From assembly GCA_020633955.1 (NCBI GenBank), contig JACKCP010000004.1, positions 124,001 to 188,000 on the forward strand: a stretch of DNA of 64,000 bases. Direction: 5' to 3'. The notes beneath the pieces were generated by a model. It ran no database searches, was not told the DNA's origin, and saw only the letters and a list, made by a program, of their open reading frames with translations. The position numbers and the translations under genes are program-made. This document shows, one piece after another, positions 54,224-63,479 of the stretch; the first letter of the stretch is position 1; each line of letters starts with the position of its first letter. The stretch comes from Desulfobacteraceae bacterium (lineage in GTDB: Bacteria; Desulfobacterota; Desulfobacteria; Desulfobacterales; JACKCP01).

Positions 54224-54618
54224 GGAATAATGTGTCCGAAACAAGACTGATTATTATCCGGCATCAGATGGCTTTTCTGCTGCCGGATAGTTATTGGCCG
54301 GTTGATTGTTTGATGTAGAAATAAGATTTATCTCATTTCTGCCTGAAATTATTTCGCAGTTGAAAAATTAATTAATAATTAACCTAAAACAGCTGGTTTT
54401 TGTTCAGTCCAGAAAAGATGAAAAATTTAACCTTCAGGATAAGTGGATAATTTTGAGGATTAAATTTTGAATCTAAGTAAAAAATGTACAAAAAATAAAA
54501 TTTTTGATCAGCATCTGATAAATAAAACATAAGTTTTTATTAACTGTTTTTTTTCATTGTTAAAAAGTTTGAGGTTGATTGTTAAGCATAATAAATCTTT
54601 AAAAGTGAGGGGTAATAA
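54224..54618. other. Intergenic region upstream of cydA
   Basis: TATCCGGCA/TGCCGGATA at about 54253-54289 forms a 9-bp hairpin without a T-run, perhaps a weak terminator. An R2 copy follows at 54373-54518. GAGGGG lies before the cydA ATG. Confidence 0.5.
54373..54518 (+). repeat. Long intergenic repeat family (R2), copy 5
   Basis: The segment TTTAACCTTCAGGATAAGTG and the core at 54448-54474 match the copy at 48068. The right end is GATCAGCATCTGA. It lies 100 bases upstream of cydA in the same orientation as in other copies. Confidence 0.6.
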
Positions 54619-55929
54619 ATGGATGTTGTATTTCTTTCCAGGCTGCAGTTTGCTGCTGCTACGATGTTCCACTTTTTGTTTGTGCCTCTGACTCTTGGCC
54701 TTTCCATAATTGTGGCATATATGGAAACCAAATACGTCAGAACAAAGGATCCTGTATATCTTTCAATGACAAAATTCTGGGGAAAGCTTTTTCTTATAAA
54801 TTTTGCGGTTGGGGTTGTAACAGGAATTACCCTTGAATTCCAGTTTGGAACAAACTGGTCAAGATATTCAACCTATGTTGGTGATATTTTCGGGTCGCTT
54901 CTGGCAATAGAGGCAACAGTTGCTTTTTTTCTTGAATCAACCCTTATCGGTATCTGGGTTTTTGGATGGAAAAAGCTATCTGCAAAGGCACATGCATTTG
55001 TAATGTGGCTTGTAGCAATAGGCGGAAGTCTTTCTGCTGTCTGGATTCTTATTGCCAATGCATGGATGCAGCATCCAGTAGGTTATACAATAAGAAACGG
55101 AAGAGCAGAGCTTACAGACTTTATTGCTGTAATTACACAGAAATTTGCAGTTTTAACCATTCTTCATACTTTGTCTGCTGCCTATGTCTTGAGTGCATTT
55201 TTTGTTATGAGTATAAGTGCCTGGCATCTTTTGAAAAAAAACAATGTGGAATTTTTTTCAAAGTCATTTAAAATTGGTCTTGTCATGGGTCTTTTAAGCA
55301 CAGTTTTTGTTGTTGCTGAAGGCGACTTTCATGCTGTTGATGTTGCAAAGGTTCAGCCTGCAAAGCTTGCTGCAATGGAAACCCATTGGGAGACTCAGAC
55401 AAAGGCGCCTGTTTTTCTTTTTTCATGGCCTGATGAAGAAAATGAAAGAAATATAATTGAAATAGGCAGAATTCCCGGAGTTTTAAGCTTTCTTGCATTT
55501 CATGATATAAATGCTCCTGTTCAGGGTTTAAAGGAATTTCCAAAGGATGAAAGGCCTCCTGTTGCAATAACAGCTCTTGCCTTTAAAATAATGGTTGGTC
55601 TTGGATTTTTATTTCTCGGGCTTATGATAACTGGGTGGTTTTTGAGAAATAAATTAAGTGAAAAACCCTGGTTTTTAAAAATTATGGTCGTATCTCTTCC
55701 ACTTCCATACATAGCAATTGAAGCTGGATGGGTACTTGCTGAAGTTGGACGACAGCCTTGGATAGTATATGGCCTGTTAAAAACCTCTGATGCTGCTTCT
55801 CCAATAGCAGCAGGTCAGGTTCTTACAACTTTGATAGGGTTTATCGTTCTTTATGGTCTTCTTGGAATAGCAGGATTTTATATGATATTTAAAAATGCAC
55901 TTAAAGGGCCAAAAGATCTGGCTCACTAA
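54619..55929 (+). CDS. cydA: Cytochrome bd oxidase subunit I
   Basis: The 436-residue membrane protein holds the haems of the high-affinity quinol oxidase. It starts LSRLQFAAATMFHFLFVPLT with the axial histidine H18, has AWMQHPVGY and the conserved GRQPW near the C-terminal part. The Q-loop is of the short type, consistent with the length. It lets an anaerobe consume oxygen at the membrane. It forms an operon with cydB, next to the superoxide and peroxide defence genes. Confidence 0.96.
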   Translation: MDVVFLSRLQFAAATMFHFLFVPLTLGLSIIVAYMETKYVRTKDPVYLSMTKFWGKLFLINFAVGVVTGITLEFQFGTNWSRYSTYVGDIFGSLLAIEATVAFFLESTLIGIWVFGWKKLSAKAHAFVMWLVAIGGSLSAVWILIANAWMQHPVGYTIRNGRAELTDFIAVITQKFAVLTILHTLSAAYVLSAFFVMSISAWHLLKKNNVEFFSKSFKIGLVMGLLSTVFVVAEGDFHAVDVAKVQPAKLAAMETHWETQTKAPVFLFSWPDEENERNIIEIGRIPGVLSFLAFHDINAPVQGLKEFPKDERPPVAITALAFKIMVGLGFLFLGLMITGWFLRNKLSEKPWFLKIMVVSLPLPYIAIEAGWVLAEVGRQPWIVYGLLKTSDAASPIAAGQVLTTLIGFIVLYGLLGIAGFYMIFKNALKGPKDLAH

Positions 55930-56012
55930 TGGATTTTAGGTATCAGGCTGATTTTGAAACTGTTTGATTTAAGATAAACCTAAACTGAAAATTTAATTTC
56001 GGAGGATATATT

Positions 56013-57029
56013 ATGATGCTCGAATCGACCTGGTTTTTTCTCTGGGGGCTTTTGTGGGCTGTCTTTTTCATGACAGACGGATTTGATCTTGGAATTGGAA
56101 CTGTTTATCCTTTTCTTGGAAAAAATGATGAAGAAAAAAGAGTTATGATTAACTCTCTTGGTCCTTTATGGGATGGTAATGAAGTTTGGCTGATTACTGC
56201 AGGAGGGGTTACATTTGCAGCATTCCCGCTTGTTTATTCTGTTATGTTTTCTGCTCTCTACACTCCTTTGATGCTTATTTTGTTTGCTCTTATAATAAGA
56301 GGCGTCTCCTTTGAATTCAGAGGGCTTTCCAATAAAAAATCATGGGTAAGAATCTGGGATACATCCATTTTTGTAGGCAGTTTTGTTCCTTCACTTTTAT
56401 TTGGAGTTGCTTTTGCCAATATATTCATGGGGATTCCAATAGATGAAAACGGAATAATGCAGGGAAATCTTTTTTCACTGTTAAACCCATATGGAATTTT
56501 AGGCGGGATCTTGTTTGTGGTACTTTTTGTTGTTCACGGACTTTTATGGATATGCATAAGAGGTACAGAAAATTTGAAGCAGAGAGCTTCAAACCTGGTT
56601 AAGAAAGTCTGGATTGCTGAACTTGTTGTAATTGTCGGGTTTGTTTTTGCAAGTTATGTTTATACAGGTCTTTTTGAAAACTACTTCAAATATCCTGCTT
56701 TATGGCTTATTCTTGTTTTTGCAGTTATCTCCCTTTTAATGATAAGGTTTTATATTTCAAAGGAAAAATATTTTTTTGCATGGGCTTCATCTGCTTCAAC
56801 AATAGTCTTTTGCACATTCTTTGGAATAGCAGGGCTTTTTCCAAATCTTTTTCCTTCAAGCATTAATCCCGATTTCAGCCTTACAGCATTTAATTCTGCA
56901 TCAAGCCCCTATACCTTAAAGATCATGCTTGGTGTGGTAATAGTATTTGTTCCAATTGTTATAGCTTACCAGGGGTTTGCTTACAAAATGTTTTCAACTA
57001 AAGTTGATCCAAAGGATCTTACATATTAA
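56013..57029 (+). CDS. cydB: Cytochrome bd oxidase subunit II
   Basis: The 338-residue membrane protein starts STWFFLWGLLWAVFFMTDGF, then GPLWDGNEVWLITAGG, both typical of CydB. About eight helices are visible. It lies 83 bases after cydA with GGAGG before the ATG. No CydX-like small frame was seen after it. Confidence 0.96.
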   Translation: MMLESTWFFLWGLLWAVFFMTDGFDLGIGTVYPFLGKNDEEKRVMINSLGPLWDGNEVWLITAGGVTFAAFPLVYSVMFSALYTPLMLILFALIIRGVSFEFRGLSNKKSWVRIWDTSIFVGSFVPSLLFGVAFANIFMGIPIDENGIMQGNLFSLLNPYGILGGILFVVLFVVHGLLWICIRGTENLKQRASNLVKKVWIAELVVIVGFVFASYVYTGLFENYFKYPALWLILVFAVISLLMIRFYISKEKYFFAWASSASTIVFCTFFGIAGLFPNLFPSSINPDFSLTAFNSASSPYTLKIMLGVVIVFVPIVIAYQGFAYKMFSTKVDPKDLTY

Positions 57030-57094
57030 ATTCTGAGCCAGATACCTGATTTCAGGCTGTCTGGCCTTATTGTGAAAAAAAGTTTTTTTTATTC

Positions 57095-57123
57095 TTGACT
57101 TTAAACATCTATATGTGTATTTT
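57095..57123 (+). promoter_or_regulatory. Promoter of the tRNA operon
   Basis: TTGACT (57095-57100) and TATTTT (57118-57123) are exactly 17 bases apart, about 22 bases upstream of tRNA-Lys. Confidence 0.7.
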
Positions 57124-57144
57124 CCTTTTGTTTTTAACGACAAA

Positions 57145-57220
57145 GGGTCATTAACTCAGTCGGTAGAGTATCTGCCTTTTAAGCAGAGAGTCGTTGGTTC
57201 GAGTCCAACATGACCCACCA
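57145..57220 (+). tRNA. tRNA-Lys (UUU)
   Basis: The 76-nt cloverleaf has acceptor GGGTCAT/ATGACCC, anticodon loop CTTTTAA with TTT anticodon, T-loop GGTTCGAGTCC, and an encoded CCA end. Confidence 0.95.
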
Positions 57221-57223
57221 TGC

Positions 57224-57301
57224 GTCCCCATCGTCTAGCTCGGTCCAGGACACCGGCCTTTCACGCCGGCGACAGGGGTTCAAATCCCCTTGGGGACGCC
57301 A
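57224..57301 (+). tRNA. tRNA-Glu (UUC)
   Basis: GTCCCCA pairs with TGGGGAC; the anticodon stem-loop CCGGCCTTTCACGCCGG carries TTC; the T-arm is GGGGTTCAAATCCCC; G-CCA is encoded. It lies 3 bases after tRNA-Lys on one transcript. Confidence 0.95.
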
Positions 57302-57311
57302 CCAAAAAAAT

Positions 57312-57344
57312 AAGCTCTCAATTTTGAGAGCTTTTTTATTTTTC
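57312..57344 (+). terminator. Rho-independent terminator of the tRNA operon
   Basis: AAGCTCTCA pairs with TGAGAGCTT around ATTT, followed by TTTTATTTTT. The stem is symmetric and may serve the convergent hrpA as well. Confidence 0.88.
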
Positions 57345-57373
57345 AGATCCATTTGAAATCAGTTGTGTAAAAA

Positions 57374-60300
57374 TCAGATCATTTTGGAAATATCCACAAA
57401 TCTTTTTTCAAGTTTTTTTTCAGATACAGGGTACCTGGTTTTAAGTTCCTGTGCAAAAACAGAAATTTTCAATTCTTCAATATCCCAGAAGAAAGCCTCA
57501 GTTTCCTTTCGTTTTTCAAAAGAAGACTGTTCGTTTAATTCATCGAGAAGAGTCTCCAGGCGGTTCTGGAATTTTTTTATTACGCTGTTTTTCTGACTGT
57601 CCTTTGAAGGGTTTGATATACCTCTTTCAGCCCTTAGCCGTATTGCGGAAAGATATCTTGGTATGTTTTCAAGCTCATCGGCTGAATAAATTTTGAAAAA
57701 ATTCGGTGTGACAAGATTTTTTGCACTTTTTATGCAGTCGTTTATCATTTCATAGATAAGAACTGTTTTTGAGTATTTAAGTTTAAGGCCGTTTAAAAAT
57801 GTCCATAATTGATAAAATTCATTTAATATAAACTCTGTTTTTTCCTTTTTATCATTCAAGGCAAAATTTAGAGCTCTTTTTTCTTTTATTTCTTTCAAAT
57901 AATCAAAAAATTCCTTGTCTGACCTTATATCCCTTAAAAGAATCTGATTTTTAACCGAGTCAAGAATTCCTTTCTCAATATTTTCCTTTTTATCAAAAAT
58001 TTTAAAAATTTCAGGGTTGTCTGTTTTGAGTTTAATCTGATTTTTAAGGTTTTTTATTTCAGTTGAAAGAATTTTTTCATAAAAGGCTTTTACACTTTTT
58101 ATCTGTGCGCTTTGTGCATCTTTAATATTTGAAAAAAGTTTTAAAGCAGTTTTTTCACCGCTGGTTTCAAATGCCGGATAAAAAACCGGTGAATTTTCAT
58201 TGTCAGGATAAACTTTTACTTTAGGTTCCAAAGTAAAGAACTCCTTAATGTCCTCTTTTTCATAACTTTTTTTAAATTTTTTAATTTTGTCTGAATCTGG
58301 AAGAGCTGATGTGTCTATATTCTTGAGTATTAAAGGATTTCTTGAAACCGAAATTTTGGAGCCTTTGATATCTGTAAGCTCGATTCTCATGTTGAGATGT
58401 TCAGGGATTTTTACTTCAGAAATAATTTTGGCTGGAATAAGAATTTTAAACCTGTTTTTAATAAATTCAGAAAGATTTAATGCAAAAAGTTCGGAGCCGA
58501 AATTTATTTCACTTAAAATTATTTCAGTTTTTTCCTTTATTGGATGAAGCATGGTTCTGTATTTTTTGGGAAGTCCTTTTAAAACTGCCTCAGTTTTTTC
58601 CTTTAGAAGGCCGGGTATTACAGTTTCAAGGTCAGGTGCTGAAATGTGCGAGGTTTTATTTACAGGTATTGATACTGTAATTCCGTCATTTTCTCCACCA
58701 GGGTTAAACTTGTATCTTAAACTGAAGTTTTCATCACCAATACTGATTTTGTCGGGAAACTTTTCCTTTACTTCATTTTCAGGATCGTAGTTCATAAGAT
58801 CTTCTTTTTTCATAATAAGAAAGTCGTGTCCTTTTTTTCTTATTATGTTTTTAAGTGTTCTTATGTCTGAAACTTCAGGTATTCTTTTCTCATAAAAATC
58901 TATAATTTCGTTTTCACTTACCAGAATATCCCTTTTTCTGAGTCTTTCTTCGAGGTCTTTTATTTTTTCTGCTGTTTCAATATTTTTTTTAAGAAATTCC
59001 AGATTGTCCTTTACCTGGTTCTGGTAAAGAGCCTGAGAGTAAAATATTCTTGCAGCTTCGTCTTTGTTGAATGAGTGGTAGGGGATTTTTTTATCTTTAG
59101 ATATAATTAGCCCGTAAAGGGATTTCTGGCTGAAGGCGACAACTCTTCCCTCATTTTTTTCGTAATGGGGGTCATATACCGTTATTTTTAAAAGATCTTT
59201 TCCAATTTCTTCTATCCAGTCCGGCTCAACAAATCCTGCTGTTCTTGCAAAAACCCTTGAGGTCTCAACTATATCTGCTGCAACTATCCAGTCAGGCGGC
59301 TCTTTGAAAAGGCCTGAGCCTGGAAAAATCATGACTTCTCTGTTTTTTGCAGCCTTGTAGAATTTTTTTTCAGAAAGAACTGCAATATTTGAAAGATAGC
59401 CGGAAAGAATAGCCTTATGTATTGCTTCATAAAGGGGCCCTGTTTTTGAATTTTTGTCTCCGGAAGCAGACGGTTTTTCTTTTGTGTTTTTTATTTCTTC
59501 ATCTTCTAAGATTCCTTCAATCTGGGTATACAGATCTCTCCATTCCTTAAGTCTTCTGAATGAGAGAAAATATTTCTTGGAAAATCTTCCTATTGCTCCG
59601 GTTGAAAGCTTGTTTTTGCTTTCAAAATTAAATTTTTTCCAGATATTTAAAATTGTAATGAAATCAGACAAAGGATCTGTAAATACAGCCTGAGCCTGCA
59701 AAGCTTTCTGGCGGTTGTCATCTGGAAGTTCCCTCGGGTCTCCGGCTGTTATTCCCGACACTATTGCAGTAATTTCCTCAAGACATCCTCTTTTTGATGC
59801 TTCGATCAGCATTCTTGAAAGTTTGGGATCAAGGGGAAGTTTGGCCATCTGAGCACCTGTTTCAGTCAGGCTGTAAATCCCTTTTCTGCCGGTTTCCTTA
59901 ATTGCACCAAGTTCGGTTAAAAGGTTGTATCCGTCGTTTATGTTTTTTGTCTCAGGCCTGTCAATAAAAGGAAAATCCTTTATGTCTCCAAGCTTTAAGG
60001 CAGTCATTTTTAAAAGAACATCAGAAAGGTTTGATCTTAAAATTTCGGGGAGGGTAAATTTAGGTCTTGATTCATAGTCCTCTTCACTGAAAAGTCTTAT
60101 GCACACACCGTTTGAAACCCTTCCGCACCTTCCTTTTCTCTGGTCTGCACTGCTTTTTGAAACAGGGGTTACAGGAAGCGAGGTTGTTCTTGAGGATGCA
60201 ATATATGAAGGGATTCTTGCAAGCCCTGTATCGATTACATATTTGATTCCAGGTATTGTAATGGATGTTTCCGCAACATTTGTTGACACAACAATTTTCT

Positions 60301-61315
60301 GACCTGATACAGGTTTGAATACCCTCTGCTGAAGATGGGATGGGAGCCTTGCAAAAAGAGGCATTATATGAGCCTTGTCATCAAGCCTTCCTTTGAGTTT
60401 ATCTATTGTTTCCGAGATATCGTTTTCTGTGGGCATGAAAATAAGGGTATCGCCGTTCTGCTCATTTTTTATAAGATCAAAGGCATTTGCAGCAAGGACT
60501 GATAAATCAGCTTCTTCATCATCTTCACTTTTTTCCGGAGGCAGATAAATTGTTTCAACCGGATACATTCTTCCCGAAACTTCAATAACAGGTGCATTGT
60601 CAAAAGCTTTGGAAAATTTTTCGGTGTCTATTGTTGCAGAAGTGATAATAAGTTTTAAGTCTTTTCTTTTTTTTACAAGTTTTAAAAGAAAGCCGAGTAT
60701 AAAATCAATGTTAAGGCTTCTTTCATGGGCCTCATCTACAATTATTGTATCATAGGAATTTAAAAACCTGTCCGTAAGTGTTTCGGCAAGCAAAATTCCG
60801 TCTGTCATTACCTTGATTATGGTATTTTCATTTGTTTTGTCAGCAAACCTTATTTTGTATCCAGCTGTTTTAAAATCACTTTCAAAAAGTTCTTCTGTTA
60901 TTCTCTGGGCAACAGAAACAGCTGCAATTCTTCTTGGCTGGGTAAGAGCTATTGCACCTTTTATACCTCTTCCAGCTTCAAGGCATATTTTAGGAATCTG
61001 GGTTGTCTTTCCGGAACCTGTTTCTCCGGAAATAATTACAACCTGATTCTTTATTATTTTGTCTTTAATCTCCTCTTTTTTTGAATTTACCGGAAGATTT
61101 TCATCAAAAATCGGCTTTGGTATAAGAGATTTTCTTGTTTTTAAACCAAGCTTTGCTTTTTTAATCTCAATTTCAATTTTTTCAATAACTTCACTGGAAA
61201 CAGGTCTGTTTTGTTTTTGAAGTTTTTTTATTTTTTTTTGAAGATAAAATTTGTCTCTTATGGAAAGAGAGCTTGTTTTGCTGTAAACTTTATATAATAA
61301 ATCTTTTTCAGTCAT
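57374..61315 (-). CDS. hrpA: ATP-dependent RNA helicase HrpA
   Basis: The 1313-residue DEAH-box helicase has Walker A GETGSGKT at 97-104, DEAH at 194-197, the helicase C domain with STNVAETSITIPGIKYVIDTG and RKGRCGRVSNGVC, then HA2, an OB-fold and the long C-terminal DUF3418 region typical of HrpA. The full length is close to E. coli HrpA. It unwinds RNA and resolves stalled ribosomes in the family. It appears as a single gene, divergent from the diiron-sensor operon. Confidence 0.95.
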   Translation of the reverse strand: MTEKDLLYKVYSKTSSLSIRDKFYLQKKIKKLQKQNRPVSSEVIEKIEIEIKKAKLGLKTRKSLIPKPIFDENLPVNSKKEEIKDKIIKNQVVIISGETGSGKTTQIPKICLEAGRGIKGAIALTQPRRIAAVSVAQRITEELFESDFKTAGYKIRFADKTNENTIIKVMTDGILLAETLTDRFLNSYDTIIVDEAHERSLNIDFILGFLLKLVKKRKDLKLIITSATIDTEKFSKAFDNAPVIEVSGRMYPVETIYLPPEKSEDDEEADLSVLAANAFDLIKNEQNGDTLIFMPTENDISETIDKLKGRLDDKAHIMPLFARLPSHLQQRVFKPVSGQKIVVSTNVAETSITIPGIKYVIDTGLARIPSYIASSRTTSLPVTPVSKSSADQRKGRCGRVSNGVCIRLFSEEDYESRPKFTLPEILRSNLSDVLLKMTALKLGDIKDFPFIDRPETKNINDGYNLLTELGAIKETGRKGIYSLTETGAQMAKLPLDPKLSRMLIEASKRGCLEEITAIVSGITAGDPRELPDDNRQKALQAQAVFTDPLSDFITILNIWKKFNFESKNKLSTGAIGRFSKKYFLSFRRLKEWRDLYTQIEGILEDEEIKNTKEKPSASGDKNSKTGPLYEAIHKAILSGYLSNIAVLSEKKFYKAAKNREVMIFPGSGLFKEPPDWIVAADIVETSRVFARTAGFVEPDWIEEIGKDLLKITVYDPHYEKNEGRVVAFSQKSLYGLIISKDKKIPYHSFNKDEAARIFYSQALYQNQVKDNLEFLKKNIETAEKIKDLEERLRKRDILVSENEIIDFYEKRIPEVSDIRTLKNIIRKKGHDFLIMKKEDLMNYDPENEVKEKFPDKISIGDENFSLRYKFNPGGENDGITVSIPVNKTSHISAPDLETVIPGLLKEKTEAVLKGLPKKYRTMLHPIKEKTEIILSEINFGSELFALNLSEFIKNRFKILIPAKIISEVKIPEHLNMRIELTDIKGSKISVSRNPLILKNIDTSALPDSDKIKKFKKSYEKEDIKEFFTLEPKVKVYPDNENSPVFYPAFETSGEKTALKLFSNIKDAQSAQIKSVKAFYEKILSTEIKNLKNQIKLKTDNPEIFKIFDKKENIEKGILDSVKNQILLRDIRSDKEFFDYLKEIKEKRALNFALNDKKEKTEFILNEFYQLWTFLNGLKLKYSKTVLIYEMINDCIKSAKNLVTPNFFKIYSADELENIPRYLSAIRLRAERGISNPSKDSQKNSVIKKFQNRLETLLDELNEQSSFEKRKETEAFFWDIEELKISVFAQELKTRYPVSEKKLEKRFVDISKMI

Positions 61316-61382
61316 ATTTTGCCATTTTATGGTTAAATTAAACTCCAGTAGTTTTATATAATAGAAAATCCGGAGTAAATAA

Positions 61383-62264
61383 ATGTTTGATGATAAAAAA
61401 ATGTTTGAGCCTGTTGAGATTGGTAAAGGTGTTTTCTGGACAGGTTTTTATGATAAGGCTGCCGATCTTCACTGCAATCCCTATCTTATAGTTGAAGGTG
61501 ACGAAGCAGTTTTGATTGACGGAGGAAGCCGGCCTGATTTTCCGGGTGTCATGATGAAAATTATGAAAACAGGGATAATTCCAGAAAATATCAAGGCTCT
61601 GATTTACCAGCATTATGATCCTGATCTGTGCGGAAGTCTTCCACATCTTGAAAGCATAATTGACAGCCCTGGCCTCAGGATACTGACCAATACTGAAAAC
61701 ATAAGATTCATAAGGCATTATGGAGGCAGTACCCCGGTTCAAAGCCTTGATACCATAGGATACAAATTCAGCTTTAAAAGCGGGCGTACACTTGAGTTTT
61801 TCAATACTCCATATGCACATACCCAGGGGAGTTTTATAACCTTTGACCATGACACAGGAATTCTTTTTACAAGTGATCTTTTCGGAAGCTATTCAAATAA
61901 CTGGCAGCTTTTTTTAAAGCTGGAAGAAAAATGCCTTGACTGTTCTCTGGAAGGAAAATGTCCCTCTGGATTGAGTATTTGTCCTGTAAAAAGCGTTTGT
62001 CAGTTTCACAAGGGACTTATGACTTCTGAACGAGCATTAAAATATGCAATGGAAGTGATTTCATCCATACCCTTTGAAAAAATTGCACCACAGCATGGAA
62101 GTATTCTTGAGGATTTAGAAACAATTGTCTGTATAGTAAAACACTTGAAAAATCTTAAAGATGTTGGAGTTGATGCTTATTTAAAAGGGCTTTCATATGA
62201 TAAAATCGGCAATATTAATCCTCTCTTAAAAAGACTTGAATTGAAAGGGAGACATATTGGCTGA
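61383..62264 (+). CDS. Metallo-beta-lactamase-fold diiron protein (ODP/FprA-like), candidate O2 or NO sensor
   Basis: The 293-residue protein has the metal-binding pattern of flavodiiron-type and oxygen-binding diiron proteins: H77, D79 and D81 in YQHYDPDLCGS, H146 in YAHTQGS, D165 in SDLFGS and H238 in IAPQHGS. It lacks the flavodoxin domain of FprA. A leucine replaces the second histidine of the first motif. Five cysteines at C184, C187, C193, C200 and C206 form an unusual cluster before FHKGLMTSERAL. The end of the gene overlaps a histidine kinase gene, so it is probably the sensory input of that pair. The sensing role is inferred. Confidence 0.82.
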   Translation: MFDDKKMFEPVEIGKGVFWTGFYDKAADLHCNPYLIVEGDEAVLIDGGSRPDFPGVMMKIMKTGIIPENIKALIYQHYDPDLCGSLPHLESIIDSPGLRILTNTENIRFIRHYGGSTPVQSLDTIGYKFSFKSGRTLEFFNTPYAHTQGSFITFDHDTGILFTSDLFGSYSNNWQLFLKLEEKCLDCSLEGKCPSGLSICPVKSVCQFHKGLMTSERALKYAMEVISSIPFEKIAPQHGSILEDLETIVCIVKHLKNLKDVGVDAYLKGLSYDKIGNINPLLKRLELKGRHIG

Positions 62265-63096
62265 TATAGATAATAGATATATAATTGACTATTTTGAGCT
62301 CAAGGCAAAACTTGAAGATGAAAAGATCGAGGGCGGACTTTTAAAAAACCTTGTGATTGAATATTCAAAACAGGAAAGAAAGCTTGCTGAGCTTGTGAAG
62401 CAGAAAAATTATATTCTTGGCATGGCTGCCCATGACATAAGAAATCCTCTTGCATCAATAAAGGGATTTGCAGATCTTTTAAAGGATAATAGTGTAGGTG
62501 AGCTTAATACTACCCAAAAGGAATTTATATCAATTATTTCAAATGCAGCCTCAGATCTTCTGGTGCTTTTAAATGATCTCCTTGATTTCGCTTCGGTTTC
62601 ACAGGGCAGTATAGAACTTGATTTAAAGGAAAACAGTCTGTCAGAGCTTCTTTTGGAAAGGATAAGGCTTATTGGGCCTCTTGCAGAGAAAAAGGATATT
62701 AAAATTGTTTTTACTGGTATTTTTGATGAAAGAACAATTTTTTTTGACAGAAAAAAAATTGTTCAGGTGATAGACAACCTCCTGAGCAATGCAGTAAAGT
62801 ATTCATTTATTGGTACAAAGGTATCTGTAGAAATATATCATAAAATAAATGAAGAATCTGTTTGTCTGGATATCTATGACAGTGGTCCTGGTATACCCGA
62901 AGGTGAAGAAAAAAAACTTTTTGGAGAATTCAAAAAACTAAATGTTTCTCCCACAGGCGGAGAAACAAGCACAGGACTTGGGCTTGCCATTTCAAAAAAA
63001 ATTGTTGAAGCACATAAGGGAAAAATTTACGGAAAAAATAGTGATAAAACTTCTGGAGCTGTTTTTGGGTTTTGTCTTCCATATGAGGTTAATTAA
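62257..63096 (+). CDS. Soluble histidine kinase of the diiron-protein operon
   Basis: The start is TTG at 62257, with AAGGGA seven bases ahead, overlapping the previous gene by 8 bases. The 279-residue protein has only a short N-terminal coiled coil, the phospho-histidine box MAAHDIRNPLASIKGFADLL (histidine near 58) and an ATP-binding domain with IYDSGPGIPEGEE and STGLGLAISKKI. There is no sensor domain or membrane helix, so it must get its signal from another protein, most likely the diiron protein encoded just upstream. Confidence 0.9.
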   Translation: MADIDNRYIIDYFELKAKLEDEKIEGGLLKNLVIEYSKQERKLAELVKQKNYILGMAAHDIRNPLASIKGFADLLKDNSVGELNTTQKEFISIISNAASDLLVLLNDLLDFASVSQGSIELDLKENSLSELLLERIRLIGPLAEKKDIKIVFTGIFDERTIFFDRKKIVQVIDNLLSNAVKYSFIGTKVSVEIYHKINEESVCLDIYDSGPGIPEGEEKKLFGEFKKLNVSPTGGETSTGLGLAISKKIVEAHKGKIYGKNSDKTSGAVFGFCLPYEVN

Positions 63097-63479
63097 TGAA
63101 AAAATTGAGTTGTATTATTGTTGATGATGAGTTTCACATAAGAGTTTTTATGAAATCAGTATTAAAAATTCTGGGGATAAATGTATCTGGTGAAGCCCCA
63201 AACGGTGAAAAAGGAATTGAAATTTTTAAGGAACTGAAACCCGATCTGGTTTTTATGGATATAAATATGCCGGTAAAAACAGGAGATGAGGCATTAAAGG
63301 AAATGAAACAATTAAACCCCTATTCAATGATTATTATGCTTACTTCAGTTGCGGATATGGAAACTGTTGAAAACTGCATAAAGGATGGGGCGGACTTTTA
63401 TATCAGGAAAGATACTCCAGTGGATGAACTTAAATCAATAATTTCAGAACTTGTTGATACAAGGTTTGGTATCTTATGA
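63096..63479 (+). CDS. Single-domain response regulator (CheY-like)
   Basis: The 127-residue receiver has CIIVDDEFHIR, the phospho-acceptor in PDLVFMDINMPVKTGDEAL, and MLTS and KDTP near the end. No DNA-binding or enzymatic output is attached, so it acts by protein contact. Its ATG shares a base with the kinase stop codon, and its stop overlaps the next ATG, which shows tight translational coupling. Confidence 0.9.
   Translation: MKKLSCIIVDDEFHIRVFMKSVLKILGINVSGEAPNGEKGIEIFKELKPDLVFMDINMPVKTGDEALKEMKQLNPYSMIIMLTSVADMETVENCIKDGADFYIRKDTPVDELKSIISELVDTRFGIL

Noticed and set aside
57030..57144. A CydX-like small subunit after cydB
   Set aside because: No frame with a ribosome site and a single hydrophobic helix is present before the tRNA promoter.
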